From assembly GCF_000420465.1 (NCBI RefSeq), contig NZ_ATUZ01000018.1, positions 113,309-177,308 of the forward strand: a DNA stretch of 64,000 bases, given 5' to 3'. The notes beneath the pieces were generated by a model that made no database searches, was not told where the DNA came from, and saw nothing but the letters and a program-made list of their open reading frames with translations. This document shows positions 27,251 to 37,121 of this stretch, piece after piece. Within the stretch, counting starts at the first letter, position 1, and the number at the start of each line of letters is the position of its first letter. This DNA comes from Desulfovibrio desulfuricans DSM 642 (GTDB lineage: Bacteria; Desulfobacterota; Desulfovibrionia; Desulfovibrionales; Desulfovibrionaceae). The position numbers were made by a program, and so were the translations under genes.

Positions 27251-28387
27251 ATGCTTGATTTTTTGAAAGAGAGACTCCAACAAGCGCGGATTGCAAGGGG
27301 AATTAACAAGTCAACCCTTTCTATGCTGTCGTCTATCACACAAACATCTATTTCAAATTATGAAGCAGGCAAGCAACTTCCAAGACCTGACGCAATAACA
27401 AAGCTTGCAAATGCTCTATCCGTTCCTGAAGCTTTCTTTTTCAAGCCACTTGCCCCCCCGTTGGAGTCTCCTGTATTTTTCCGCTCATTCACTCGCCAAA
27501 AAAAGGTGTTTCAAGAACAATGGGCACAACAAAGTGCCTGGCTTGAAGAACTTTTGAATATTTATCTACAATATATCGACCTGCCGGAATTGAAAATTCC
27601 CCAGATAACCCTGGGAGAAAATTGGGAATCAGTCCCAAGTGCAACCATTGAAGACATTGCCTACAGAACACGAGCTGCATTAGGATTAGGATATGGTGCA
27701 GTTCCTAACATGATCAAACTAATGGAAAACAGCGGCTGTGTGGTCTTGCGTGTTGACATGGATCCATCAGAGTTTGCTTTTTCACGCTGGTTGTTGGGCA
27801 ACCGAGTGCCTTGCATATTTGTAACATCAGAGACAACGGCATGCCGCGATAGGATGAGTGTTGCCCACGAACTTGGGCACCTCGTCATGCACCGGAATAT
27901 AACTCTGACAGATAAAAATAGAAAAATTGTAGAAGACCAAGCGAATGTTTATGCGTCCGCATTTCTCATGCCGGAAATGGGCTATGCTAAAGATTTGCGA
28001 TACACTAATCTTGATGGCTTTAAATCGCTGAAAAAGAAATGGGGAGTTTCCATAAGCGCCCAAATTATGCGGTGTTCTCAGTTAAATATTATACCTGAAA
28101 AAATTAAACACTATTTATATATCCATCTTTCAAAAAAAGGATGGAGAACAAATGAACCATTCGACGATGAAATGCCTCTGGAAACACCTAATTTGCTTAA
28201 TGCAGCAACAAAAATGCTTATTTCAAGCCTTGGGGTGACCAAAGAAGACATTAGCACTCGACTAGGGTTATCTTTTTTCGACATTGCAAGATTAAGCGGA
28301 ACACCAATTGACTATTTTATAGTGCAAGATGAAGATGTGCAAATAATACCCAAAGCAAAACGTATATATTTTAATCGCAACAGGTAA
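27251..28387 (+). CDS. HTH (Xre) - ImmA/IrrE metallopeptidase fusion protein
   Basis: A 378-residue protein. Residues about 5-62 form an Xre-type helix-turn-helix (SITQTSISNYEAGKQLPRPD). The middle holds an ImmA/IrrE zinc peptidase with the motif HELGH at about 205-209 (VAHELGHLVMH) and a downstream Glu-rich helix. A further 100 residues of unknown fold follow. Relatives cleave or bind repressors (ImmA acts on ImmR; IrrE/PprI acts on DdrO) or serve as antitoxins. Because it lies four bases after the unknown 206-residue gene and twin operator sites precede that gene, I infer an autoregulated two-gene module. AT-rich codon use indicates recent transfer. Confidence 0.82.
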   Translation: MLDFLKERLQQARIARGINKSTLSMLSSITQTSISNYEAGKQLPRPDAITKLANALSVPEAFFFKPLAPPLESPVFFRSFTRQKKVFQEQWAQQSAWLEELLNIYLQYIDLPELKIPQITLGENWESVPSATIEDIAYRTRAALGLGYGAVPNMIKLMENSGCVVLRVDMDPSEFAFSRWLLGNRVPCIFVTSETTACRDRMSVAHELGHLVMHRNITLTDKNRKIVEDQANVYASAFLMPEMGYAKDLRYTNLDGFKSLKKKWGVSISAQIMRCSQLNIIPEKIKHYLYIHLSKKGWRTNEPFDDEMPLETPNLLNAATKMLISSLGVTKEDISTRLGLSFFDIARLSGTPIDYFIVQDEDVQIIPKAKRIYFNRNR

Positions 28388-28481
28388 CATTATGCGCACG
28401 TTATTTCTAGCCAACTGGAAAGCTTAGCCATCATTATCCCTTAGTTGAGTAAAGGCACTTTGCCACCTCAATAAAACTCCC

Positions 28482-29114
28482 CTACCCGTCCCCCAACCCT
28501 ACAAGCAGGGTCTTACCGTCTGGCGCGAGTTTGAACACACCAAACTTAGCGCCTGTATACTGATGGGCGGTTCCCTCCTGAAAGTAGAAGGCTGTGGCGG
28601 CAGTCAGCACTTCGTATCCACGCAGCTTGTAGGCCAGCAGAAATTCGTCGGCTTGCAGGGGGCTGCCATCATCCAGCCGCACAAATGATGCCGCATGCGG
28701 CACCGGGTCATTGGTAATGCGCAGTACGGCAAAGCCTTCCGTGTTCCTGCTTTCGTCATATGTGTTGAGGCTTTTTGCGCGTGCTGTGGGCGAACTGGCA
28801 CTGCCATCCACGCCCCCGCCGTTTGCCGCATTGCCCGAAGCTCCAGCCTCCGGCGTCCCCTTTTCCGCACTCATTTGAGCTGCCTTTTGGGCAGCGCTCT
28901 GTGCGGCCCTCTGCGCAATGGCCTTGCGAATATCGTTGTTCACCACATAGCGCAGGGCCATGTAGTCGCCCATGAGCGGTGCGCGCGGGTCAACCGGGGC
29001 AAAGGCCAGCAGGATTGTCTTGCCTTCCGCCAGCACTGTTTCCATGCGGTATACGGAAAGGCCATAGCCGCCCAAAAACAAAACCAGCACCGCAAGAATA
29101 TAGAGCTTACGCAT
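28482..29114 (-). CDS. GDYXXLXY-family membrane-anchored protein
   Basis: A 210-residue protein with an N-terminal membrane helix (about 4-24) and the name-giving motif GDYMALRY (about 49-56) in the periplasmic part. Residues 68-115 are an Ala/Gly-rich low-complexity insert (QRAAQSAAQKAAQ and so on). Members of this family almost always lie next to DUF2157 membrane proteins, as here: its start overlaps the stop of the upstream gene by eight bases (ATGCGTAA), which implies coupled translation. The function of the pair is not known. Confidence 0.8.
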   Translation of the reverse strand: MRKLYILAVLVLFLGGYGLSVYRMETVLAEGKTILLAFAPVDPRAPLMGDYMALRYVVNNDIRKAIAQRAAQSAAQKAAQMSAEKGTPEAGASGNAANGGGVDGSASSPTARAKSLNTYDESRNTEGFAVLRITNDPVPHAASFVRLDDGSPLQADEFLLAYKLRGYEVLTAATAFYFQEGTAHQYTGAKFGVFKLAPDGKTLLVGLGDG

Positions 29115-31527
29115 GGGCTGCCTCCCGCGCCGCAGCTTTTGCCTGCCATAGCCGCAGAATCAGGGCCAGCGCCAGCAGGCCAAGGCCTGTTGCCATCAGA
29201 TAGATGGACTTTTGCGAAAACGGCACAGCCAGACTGTAGTAATAAAAAACCATGTAGGCGAAGAGATACGCCAGCACAAAGCCCTGCATAACCACGTTGC
29301 CCATCCGCCTTGCCAGCGTTAGCCCCAAAAGGGCCAGCCCCGCCCCCGGCAGATACCACGACAGCGCAAACACAAGGAGCATGCCCGCCATTGTGAGCAG
29401 CCGGGCGGGCCTGCCCGCGCCTTTGCCTAACCAGTATGCCAGCGCGGCCACAGCCAGAGCCGGGGCAAGGCCCAAATATCCCGAAGTCAGACCGGGCAAA
29501 CCCATATCGCTGGCGAGGCTGTACGCCGGGGCAAGGGTGAACATCTCAAAAATCAGCACAGAAGCGTAAAAGCCGTAAAACCACCCTTCCGTCACGTTGC
29601 CACGCGCCGTGCCGCGCCACCTGTGTTCACGCAGGCAATAGCAGGCCAGCCCCGCGCAAACCAGCGCCCACCACAGCGAAAACAACTCCACCGCGCCGCC
29701 TGTTTCGGAGGCGGCAAAACCATTGCGCGCATACCCGTAAGAGAACGCAATCCCCAGCGCCACAGAGTTGCCAATCACCACCGCCGCCAGCACTGCGTAG
29801 CCAGCATTGCCCATGAGGATGCCTAGAGCCAAAAGCACCCCCGCCAGCGCAAAACAGGCCAAACCTTCGGGCCTGATGCTGGCGCACAGGGCAATGCCAA
29901 GCCCGACAGTTCCGGCAATCACCAAGGCAAAGCCAAAGTGTCGGGCAAACAACTGCTGCCTTGCCAGCAGCACCCGCCCCATAAGCAGCACCGGCACAGA
30001 TGCCGCAAAAACGGTCAGTTCCTCATTGGAGCTGATCCCCAGACTCTCAAAAAGCAAAAATCCGAAAAAGGCGATGAAGAAAACCGCCGCCACCCATCCG
30101 CCAAAGGCCAGCATGCCCCTGACATACCAGGGGGAGGGTTGCGCCCCCAGCCTGCCCGATGCGTCAGGCAAGGGCTGATTGAGCGGCACAAAATCGCCCG
30201 CCTGCAAGTGCGCCCACAGCGTTTGCCAGTTGTTCCCGGCAGCGGCGCGGGCAAGGATTGAAGAAAAAAAGGCCACGGTTTCGGCCTCCTGCCGGGGGGC
30301 CGTTATCATGCTGCGTTGCAGGTGCAGGAGTATCTTTGCCAGCCCCGCAGTCACGCCGGTGACAAGCAAACCCCACAGCAAAAAGGTTGCCATGCTTCCG
30401 GCGCTGAAAAACAGTTCCGCTTCCGCCAGAGCGGAAAGCAGCACTGCCGCGCCCGCTGCCAGAAGGGCCGCAAGCATGAAGAGGTCGGGTTGCCGGGTGC
30501 GATACCACCACCACGAAAAACCCGCCACAACCAGGGCAAAACCCACAACAAAATTGGGCGAAAGCCAGAGCATCTGCTCAACCCTGAAATACAGGCCAAA
30601 AATAGTGGCGATCAGAAAAAACGTGGTGCGGGAAACCATGTCAAAAAAGAGCAGTCTGGGCATCCAGCGCGAGCAGAGCCACGCCTGCGCATGGGCATGG
30701 GCCGTGTTCTTGCTCTGATCTATATTCTGGCCTGGATTATTGCCTGCATCATCGCCTGCATCATCCAGATTCTGTTGCAGTCTGGCCGCCGCCCTGCGGG
30801 TCATCCACTCCCAGCACGCAATGGCGCAGGCAATGGCAACAAGCCACTCCGGCACCATAAGAAACTGCCCCAAGGCATCAAGAGGCGAGGAAAGGCTGCG
30901 CCCAAGCCAGAGCGCCGCAAAAATATTGGCTGAAATCCACGCGGCAAACCACAGCCCGGCCTGCCTGCCCGCCAGCGCAAGCAGCACCAGCAGCGCCGTC
31001 CATACCCGAAACAGCTCCCACAGCTCGGCCCCTGTCTGGTAGGTCTGCCCAAACACCGCCAGCATCGGCCCCATTGCAATGCCGCAGGCCAGCAGCAAAA
31101 CCTGCCCCAGCCGCGTATCCGGCCCCAGCAGCACAGCCCCAAGGCCGCTCCCGGCCACCAGCGCGCCCATAAGCGCCATGCGCGCAGAGGGCGTCATGGC
31201 TCCCCAGTTCCAGGCAATGAAGCAGATCACGCCCGCCAGAAAAAACAGCGCCCCGCCCAGCAAAAACATCTGCCGCCAGTAGGCGAGCCAGGCCTTGCCG
31301 TCCGGCCTGAAACCGCAAAATTCCACGGCCCGCTGCCATGCTACAGTGCTGATTACCCCGGTATCGCACAGGGTGTTGAGCGCGGTCTTGGTCAGCGGCG
31401 GCAACACTCCGCCACCGGGGGCGTGGACTGGCACAGTGTCTGGCGCAGTGTATGGCGCGTGGCCTGCCTCATGGTTTGACGCATGGCTGGGCGTTGCAGA
31501 AGGATCAGAATTTTCAATTTCGGTCAT
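29107..31527 (-). CDS. DUF2157/DUF4401 polytopic membrane protein
   Basis: An 806-residue membrane protein with about 20 hydrophobic helices. The N-terminal part (residues about 45-200, LYWRQMFLLGGALFFLAGVICFIAWNW region) matches DUF2157, and the C-terminal part (about 480-800) the DUF4401 family, so two families usually seen as separate genes are joined here. A Pro/His-rich linker precedes the first helix. Function is unknown; together with the GDYXXLXY protein it forms a conserved pair of the cell envelope. I chose the ATG at 31527, which has AGGAAG seven bases before it; the frame extends 13 codons further without a better site. Confidence 0.75.
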   Translation of the reverse strand: MTEIENSDPSATPSHASNHEAGHAPYTAPDTVPVHAPGGGVLPPLTKTALNTLCDTGVISTVAWQRAVEFCGFRPDGKAWLAYWRQMFLLGGALFFLAGVICFIAWNWGAMTPSARMALMGALVAGSGLGAVLLGPDTRLGQVLLLACGIAMGPMLAVFGQTYQTGAELWELFRVWTALLVLLALAGRQAGLWFAAWISANIFAALWLGRSLSSPLDALGQFLMVPEWLVAIACAIACWEWMTRRAAARLQQNLDDAGDDAGNNPGQNIDQSKNTAHAHAQAWLCSRWMPRLLFFDMVSRTTFFLIATIFGLYFRVEQMLWLSPNFVVGFALVVAGFSWWWYRTRQPDLFMLAALLAAGAAVLLSALAEAELFFSAGSMATFLLWGLLVTGVTAGLAKILLHLQRSMITAPRQEAETVAFFSSILARAAAGNNWQTLWAHLQAGDFVPLNQPLPDASGRLGAQPSPWYVRGMLAFGGWVAAVFFIAFFGFLLFESLGISSNEELTVFAASVPVLLMGRVLLARQQLFARHFGFALVIAGTVGLGIALCASIRPEGLACFALAGVLLALGILMGNAGYAVLAAVVIGNSVALGIAFSYGYARNGFAASETGGAVELFSLWWALVCAGLACYCLREHRWRGTARGNVTEGWFYGFYASVLIFEMFTLAPAYSLASDMGLPGLTSGYLGLAPALAVAALAYWLGKGAGRPARLLTMAGMLLVFALSWYLPGAGLALLGLTLARRMGNVVMQGFVLAYLFAYMVFYYYSLAVPFSQKSIYLMATGLGLLALALILRLWQAKAAAREAAHA

Positions 31528-31960
31528 GGGCGGCTTCCTAACAGTGCGCAGGGGCATGAAAATCAATGACGGTTATCAGCGTAACGGCAGCATAACAAAA
31601 CAGCCCCTGACGGAGAACAGGAATATATCTCTGTAATTATAGCCAGATATACGATTCTGCCGCTAGATCAAGCAACACCCGGACAATGCGCCCATTGACA
31701 GAAGCCTGCGCGATTCCCCTTACAAAATTTACGACATGCGCGGCATCTCCCTGTTCAAAACAGTCTTTCCAATATCTGCTCATCATATCAAGCATATCAA
31801 GCTATTGCGCTGCGATTCCCTTGCGCCCAACAGGCAAATGTTACTTTTTTGTGCTGTTCTGTTGGCGAGGGTCTGCTGGCCCTATTGTTTTTCCCTGCGC
31901 GTCCGTTTAGAACCAAGCATCACATCAGTCATTCTATTATACCACTGCGAGGGAACGGCA
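31528..31960. other. Divergent intergenic region
   Basis: About 430 bases between two divergent genes (DUF2157 leftward, chemoreceptor rightward). It should hold both promoters. The reading frame of the chemoreceptor extends back through it, but no good start is found before 31961. I see no other gene. Confidence 0.4.
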
Positions 31961-33736
31961 ATGCTGAAAAATATCTCTGTTGCCAGAAAGTTCACAATTC
32001 TTATAGCTTCTGTATTTTTGGGCATGACTGCCCTTTTTGTCATTTCAACATACACGATATCAAAAACATCAATTGGTTCCGCAACATATCAATCCATAGA
32101 AAACAGCAAGGATTTGCTTGCCGATATTTTACCTCCACCGCTTTATGTTGTTGAAACATACCTTGATGCATTGCAAACCGTTAACGCCAGTGATGCTGCA
32201 AGCCTTGAAAAAATTTACGGTTCCATTGCCCAGCATAAAAAAGCATTCCAGCAGCAATACGAACTCTGGCATTCCGGCGCTATTGACCCAAAGATCAAGG
32301 AAATTCTCAATCAGGAACTATACCCCACGGGGAAGGCCATCTTTGAAATATTTGAAACCAGGCTCAAACCGGCACTTCAGGCCGGCAACAAGGCAGAAGC
32401 TGAAAGCATTTGCCTGAACCAGCTTGCGCCCGCCTATCAAAAGCACCGGGCCGTGGTGGACAAGCTTGCGAGCCTGCTTGATGCCTATTCCAAAAAAGTT
32501 TCGGACGAAGGCCGCAGCGTTGTTGAAACCGGGCGCATTTTCTTTACCGCCATGTTTATTTGCGGTCTGGCGCTCATCACGGTGATCTCGCTGGCTATCG
32601 CCATGGGCATTATCAAGCCGCTCAGGGAGTGCATCTGTTTTGCAAAAAACATCAGCGACGGCGCGCTTGATTCAGAAATGACCATGCAGAGAAAGGACGA
32701 CTTTGGCACGCTGGCAACGAGCCTCAGCACCATGCTTGTGGAGCTGAAACGCAAAATTTCTTTTGCGGAAGAAAAAAGCCAGCTTGCAGAGCAGGAGGTC
32801 GCCAAGGCCACCCGCGCAGCAGAGGAAGCGCACGAAGCCAGACAAAAAGTGGAAGAGAACCGCAACAAACTTGTGGATACAATCCAACGGCTTGAGAGCG
32901 TGGCTGGTGTTGTCACCTCGGCTTCCGAGCAGCTTTCTGCGCGCGTTGAGCAGTCCAGCCGGGGCGCGGACGAGCAATCAGGCCGGGTGCGGGAAACCGC
33001 CACAGCCATGGAAGAAATGAACGCCACCGTGCTTGAGGTCGCCAGAAACTCCCAGCGGGCTGCCAGCGCCTCTACCGAGACGCGCGGGCAGGCTCAGGAC
33101 GGAGCCGCCATTGTGGACAAAGCGGTCAAAGGCATTGAAGACGTGCGCGCCTACTCCCTTGCCATTCGCGAAGACATGGCGGTGCTGGGCAAACAGGCGG
33201 ACGGCATCGGGGAGGTCATGAACATCATTGCAGACATAGCCGATCAGACCAACCTGCTTGCACTTAACGCCGCCATTGAGGCTGCGCGCGCAGGCGATGC
33301 GGGTCGCGGCTTTGCCGTGGTGGCCGATGAAGTGCGCAAGCTGGCGGAAAAAACCATGACGGCAACCCAGGATGTGGGCCGCGCGGTGAACGAAATTCAG
33401 GCTGGTACGCGCAAAAATATTTCCAGCGTGGAAACCGTGGTCAAGGCCATTGAAAACGCCGCCGCCCTTTCCGCCCACTCTGGCGACTCGCTGAAAAATA
33501 TCCTCGGCTTTGTGGATCAGGTCAATGATCAGGTTCAGTCCATTGCCACGGCCAGCGAGCAGCAGTCCGCCACCAGCGAGGAGATCAACCGCTCCGTTGA
33601 GCAGATTGCCACCATCTCCGCAGAAACAGCGCAGGCAATGGAACAGGCCTCCACGGCAGTATCTGACCTCATGCAACAGACCCAGATATTGCATCAGCTC
33701 ATAAAGGACATGAAGGCGCAAAGCCAGACAGCCTGA
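31961..33736 (+). CDS. Methyl-accepting chemotaxis protein with helical sensor domain
   Basis: A 591-residue chemoreceptor unlike the Cache pair above. TM1 lies at about 10-32, a short all-helical periplasmic domain at about 35-190 (4-helix-bundle type), TM2 at about 195-218, HAMP at about 220-275, and a signalling domain with the tip [18 protein letters not shown]. There is no C-terminal pentapeptide tether. The ligand is unknown. ATG at 31961 has GAGGGA upstream and puts TM1 right at the N terminus. A strong terminator follows. Confidence 0.92.
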   Translation: MLKNISVARKFTILIASVFLGMTALFVISTYTISKTSIGSATYQSIENSKDLLADILPPPLYVVETYLDALQTVNASDAASLEKIYGSIAQHKKAFQQQYELWHSGAIDPKIKEILNQELYPTGKAIFEIFETRLKPALQAGNKAEAESICLNQLAPAYQKHRAVVDKLASLLDAYSKKVSDEGRSVVETGRIFFTAMFICGLALITVISLAIAMGIIKPLRECICFAKNISDGALDSEMTMQRKDDFGTLATSLSTMLVELKRKISFAEEKSQLAEQEVAKATRAAEEAHEARQKVEENRNKLVDTIQRLESVAGVVTSASEQLSARVEQSSRGADEQSGRVRETATAMEEMNATVLEVARNSQRAASASTETRGQAQDGAAIVDKAVKGIEDVRAYSLAIREDMAVLGKQADGIGEVMNIIADIADQTNLLALNAAIEAARAGDAGRGFAVVADEVRKLAEKTMTATQDVGRAVNEIQAGTRKNISSVETVVKAIENAAALSAHSGDSLKNILGFVDQVNDQVQSIATASEQQSATSEEINRSVEQIATISAETAQAMEQASTAVSDLMQQTQILHQLIKDMKAQSQTA

Positions 33737-33756
33737 GTAATCCCGCACAAGACTGC

Positions 33757-33793
33757 AAGCTCCCCAATGGCCGCCCGTTGGGGAGCTTTTTTG
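33757..33793 (+). terminator. Terminator of the third chemoreceptor gene
   Basis: AAGCTCCCCAA pairs with TTGGGGAGCTT, followed by T6; 20 bases past the stop. Confidence 0.9.
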
Positions 33794-33851
33794 CATACTG
33801 TCCCATGCCGGGCAACTGGACGCCTATCAGGCATAGCGGTATAGCTTGCCC

Positions 33852-35096
33852 ATGATACCCCGCGCACGCTTTATCATGCTGAATCTGTGCCACATTCTGA
33901 TTGACGGGCTTTTCGATTCCGTTCCCGTTGTGCTGGCATTCATGGCGCTGGCTCTTGGCAGTGGAGAAACGGACGTGGGCCTTGTGGTATCGCTGGGCGC
34001 GGCACTGAGCACTGCCGTGGGCCTTGGCACGGGCCTGTTTTCGCGGCGGTTCGGCTTTGACGGCTCTGTGGCCCTGCTCCTATGCCTGGCCGGGCTTGGC
34101 TATCTGGGCGCGGCCTTTGCGGGCGGCATGATTACCGCCGGTACGTGCTTTGTGCTGGCAATGGCGGGCTTTGCCGCCTTTCATAACATTTCTTTTTCCT
34201 ACATCACGGCCAATACTGAAAGGCAGAGCCTTGGCCGGGTCATGAGCGACTTTACCGCCATTGGCGATGTGGGGCGCATCCCGCTGGTCTCTTTTGCCGC
34301 CTTTGCGGCGGCCTACTCTGTGGGGCCCATGCCGGGCTGGCGGGCAGTCTGCCTGGCCTATGGCGTACTGGCCCTGTGCGCCGCCCTGTGGCTCTTTTGC
34401 ACCGCCGTAAAAAAATCCCCAGCGGCGGGCGGCAATACGCAAGCTGACAATTCCGCTTCCGGTCCATTGCCCGGCTCTGCGGAAACCCCGCCCCCGCGCC
34501 CAAGACGCAATCCTTTTGCAGGGTTCAGCATACTGAAAAACCGGGATGTCTTTCTGGCCATGCTTGCCAGCATGCTCAATGCCTTCAGCAATGACCGAAT
34601 CTTTACCTTTCTGCCACTGCTGCTGGTGGCAAAAGGCATAGACGCCAAAACCATCGGCTCGTTCGCTCTTGGCTTCACCCTCGGTTCCTTTGTGGGAAAG
34701 ATGGCCTGCGGACGCCTGATAGATATTTTCGGCACCCGAAAAATCTTTGTTATCGCAGGTGTTACCCTTGCCCTGCTGCTTTGCGCCCTGCTCCAGTCAA
34801 GCAATCTTATACTAACGGTGATTATATCCCTGGCCATCGGCATTGTGACCAAGGGGACCGTACCCGTCATACAGACCATCATCACGGAGCCGGTACGCGG
34901 CGCAACCGTCTACGATGCCATTTTTTCGCTCAATTCCTTCGGGCGCGGCATAATCAACATGCTGACGCCCGTGCTGTTTGGCGGCATTGCCTCCATGTGG
35001 AGCATGGAGGCCGTCTACCTGATCATGGCTGCGGTCGCCGCGCTGGGCATTACGCCTGTTCTGCTTATGAGCCGGAGCCGCACCGCCTCCGAATGA
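33852..35096 (+). CDS. MFS transporter
   Basis: A major-facilitator-superfamily carrier of about 414 residues with 12 predicted helices split by a hydrophilic loop (about 185-220, Pro/Ala-rich). The GRLIDIFGTRKIF motif in the second half is the typical MFS loop between helices 8 and 9. Substrate is not identifiable. I place the start at the ATG at 33852; a TTG two codons earlier would also work, and neither has a clear ribosome site. It converges on the porin gene across a bidirectional terminator. Confidence 0.82.
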   Translation: MIPRARFIMLNLCHILIDGLFDSVPVVLAFMALALGSGETDVGLVVSLGAALSTAVGLGTGLFSRRFGFDGSVALLLCLAGLGYLGAAFAGGMITAGTCFVLAMAGFAAFHNISFSYITANTERQSLGRVMSDFTAIGDVGRIPLVSFAAFAAAYSVGPMPGWRAVCLAYGVLALCAALWLFCTAVKKSPAAGGNTQADNSASGPLPGSAETPPPRPRRNPFAGFSILKNRDVFLAMLASMLNAFSNDRIFTFLPLLLVAKGIDAKTIGSFALGFTLGSFVGKMACGRLIDIFGTRKIFVIAGVTLALLLCALLQSSNLILTVIISLAIGIVTKGTVPVIQTIITEPVRGATVYDAIFSLNSFGRGIINMLTPVLFGGIASMWSMEAVYLIMAAVAALGITPVLLMSRSRTASE

Positions 35097-35128
35097 GCGG
35101 CATCTGCCGCCTGCACGTCCCGATAAAG

Positions 35129-35163
35129 CAAAAGCGCCCATGAAATCATGGGCGCTTTATTTT
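35129..35163. terminator. Bidirectional terminator between MFS and porin genes
   Basis: AAAGCGCCCATGA pairs with TCATGGGCGCTTT, with A and T tracts on the two flanks, so it can end both convergent transcripts. Confidence 0.85.
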
Positions 35164-35194
35164 CGCGGTGCTTCAGGGGCTGACCGCGCGCGGC

Positions 35195-36721
35195 CTAGAA
35201 CTGATACACAAAGGTCACGGCGGTATTCCAGGCATCGGCGCTGCGGTCGCTCTTGCCATTCATCTTGCTGTTGCCCCACACAGATGCGCTCTTGTCGAGG
35301 AAGAGCGCGTCATAGTTGGTTTCCACGTAGATGGTGAAGTTGTCGTACATCTTGTACTTGGTGCTCAGGCCAAATTCCACAAGGCTGTCGTTGCGGGTCA
35401 GGTACAGACCCTCGCGGCCTGGCACGGAACCATCATTGGGAGCCATCCAGCTTCCATTGGCATTTTTGATCTTTTTCAGGATCGCCGGATCGTTGGTGCC
35501 GCCCATGTAGTTGATGCGGAAGGTGTGGCTGAGATTGTCGATAAAGCTCATATCCTTGAGCCGCGCGCCAATGCCCCAGGTGCCTGTCATGGATTTGCCC
35601 ACAATGCTGTCGCGTCCCACAATGGGGTCGCCGTGGAAGGCGAATTCCGAAAAATCGTTGGGGTTGTTGGGGTGAATGTTGGGCATGCGTTCGGAGCCGT
35701 TGCCCGGATTGTCGTCATCGCCCGAAGTATACCAGCCGTAAAGGCCAGGGGTGCTCCAGTCCAGCTTGTATTCGAGCAGCAGGGAGGCCAGCCAGCCAGC
35801 ACGGTTCATGGCGGCATCGTCATACTGCACGGAGCCGTAAACAACGTCCCACGACACGCGGAAAGGGTCGAACAACGTCACCTGACCGGGCAGGCCCATC
35901 CATACGGCATTGCCGTATTCACTGAGCTTGCGCTTGTGGAAGCCGCCGTACAGGGGCAGCAGGCCAGCCTTGGGCCCGCCGGCAGAGGCTACGCTGGTGT
36001 AGCTGGTGATCTGGGAATTTTTGACGTTGTTGTAGTTGATGGCCGGGCCAATGCCCATATACATTCCCCAGGGCGTGAGGCTTACGCCGTCAAACGTCAG
36101 GGGCAGGGTCAGGCCCACGGCATCCATGTTGTCCATGTAGCCGGGGCCGCGGTTGGTTGCGTCAGTGGTGTTGTCATTGAAGAGGCGCGCCCAGAAGGCC
36201 GTCACGCCCACGTTTTCGTTAAAGGCGTAGGAGGCTGTGATGCCCGCCACATCATCGGCCAGCACCTGGCTGTTGTTGATGTAGTCGGGCAGCTGCATGG
36301 GCTGAATACCCATGCGCACCTTGAGGGCCGTCTGCGGCACAGTCCAGTCGAGAAAGGCGTTCTTGACCTTGACCCAGTTGCCGTCCGCGCCCAGCGAGCC
36401 GCCGCTGTTGCTGGCGCCCCAGTACTGCATCATGCCCCGGTTGTAGCCACCCAGTTCAAAGTGCACCGTGCCGGAAAGATTTTCAGAAACCTTGGCGTCC
36501 AGTTGCAGGCGAACCTGCTGGGCGGCTTCAAATTCGTCTTCACCGGAGCTGTAGCCCGTTTTGTTCCCGCCTTCGGTAAAATTGCCGTGCTGGCCGTAGC
36601 TGAAATTATAAGCCCAGCGGCCCTTGGCCGAAAAATCAATGGCGCTTGCTCCCCCGGGCACTGCGCACAACATCCCGGCTACCAAAAGTAACACTGCAAT
36701 TTTCTTCATCCCCGGCTCCAT
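35195..36721 (-). CDS. Outer-membrane homotrimeric porin
   Basis: A 508-residue outer-membrane protein with a signal peptide (MKKIAVLLLVAGML, cleavage near GASA-IDF) and a C-terminal aromatic residue (VTFVYQF), the signal for beta-barrel insertion. Alternating hydrophobic/polar strands and Gly/Asn/Asp-rich loops are typical of the trimeric porins abundant in Desulfovibrio. It allows diffusion of small solutes through the outer membrane. I chose ATG 36721 (MEPGMKK) because AGGA is well placed before it; the alternative ATG at 36709 gives a signal peptide starting MKK. It is divergent from the sensor kinase gene. Confidence 0.88.
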   Translation of the reverse strand: MEPGMKKIAVLLLVAGMLCAVPGGASAIDFSAKGRWAYNFSYGQHGNFTEGGNKTGYSSGEDEFEAAQQVRLQLDAKVSENLSGTVHFELGGYNRGMMQYWGASNSGGSLGADGNWVKVKNAFLDWTVPQTALKVRMGIQPMQLPDYINNSQVLADDVAGITASYAFNENVGVTAFWARLFNDNTTDATNRGPGYMDNMDAVGLTLPLTFDGVSLTPWGMYMGIGPAINYNNVKNSQITSYTSVASAGGPKAGLLPLYGGFHKRKLSEYGNAVWMGLPGQVTLFDPFRVSWDVVYGSVQYDDAAMNRAGWLASLLLEYKLDWSTPGLYGWYTSGDDDNPGNGSERMPNIHPNNPNDFSEFAFHGDPIVGRDSIVGKSMTGTWGIGARLKDMSFIDNLSHTFRINYMGGTNDPAILKKIKNANGSWMAPNDGSVPGREGLYLTRNDSLVEFGLSTKYKMYDNFTIYVETNYDALFLDKSASVWGNSKMNGKSDRSADAWNTAVTFVYQF

Positions 36722-37121
36722 CTTCGTTTCCTGGTTCAGTAACTCAATGACCAACTCAACAGCATTCCAAAACATGCACACATAGGGGGGTCGCCATTCC
36801 TAACTCCGCAGGTGATATTTTTCCACACTATTTTTTACTTGGCCGTGGAACGTGTGGGCTCCGCGCGCAACACCTGTGCTGTTTCAAGGGATGTTTTGCA
36901 AAATGTTGCCATTTGCGGCAGCACTCCCAATCTGGCAGCAACACCCATTTTCAACACGCTTGCCGCCATTTGCGGCCCCACAACGCACCTGATATGATAG
37001 CTTCTGGCGGGCAAGCCTACGCCTGCCGCAATTGTGCCGCACACTCACAGGCGGAGCCCAGCCACGGGCCGCCGCCACAATCCGGTCTGCCCGCCAGCAT
37101 GACCGCCCTCGTCGGTTTGCC
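36722..37121. promoter_or_regulatory. Divergent regulatory region with repeated CCATTTGCGGC
   Basis: About 400 bases between the porin and sensor-kinase genes. CCATTTGCGGC occurs at about 36909 and again at about 36967 in direct orientation, each inside a longer similar context (TTGCCATTTGCGGCA; TTGCCGCCATTTGCGGCC), with related GCAAAATG and CAGCAACACCCA segments nearby. They could be binding sites for the CitB-like regulator encoded downstream, controlling either gene. Function inferred. Confidence 0.4.
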
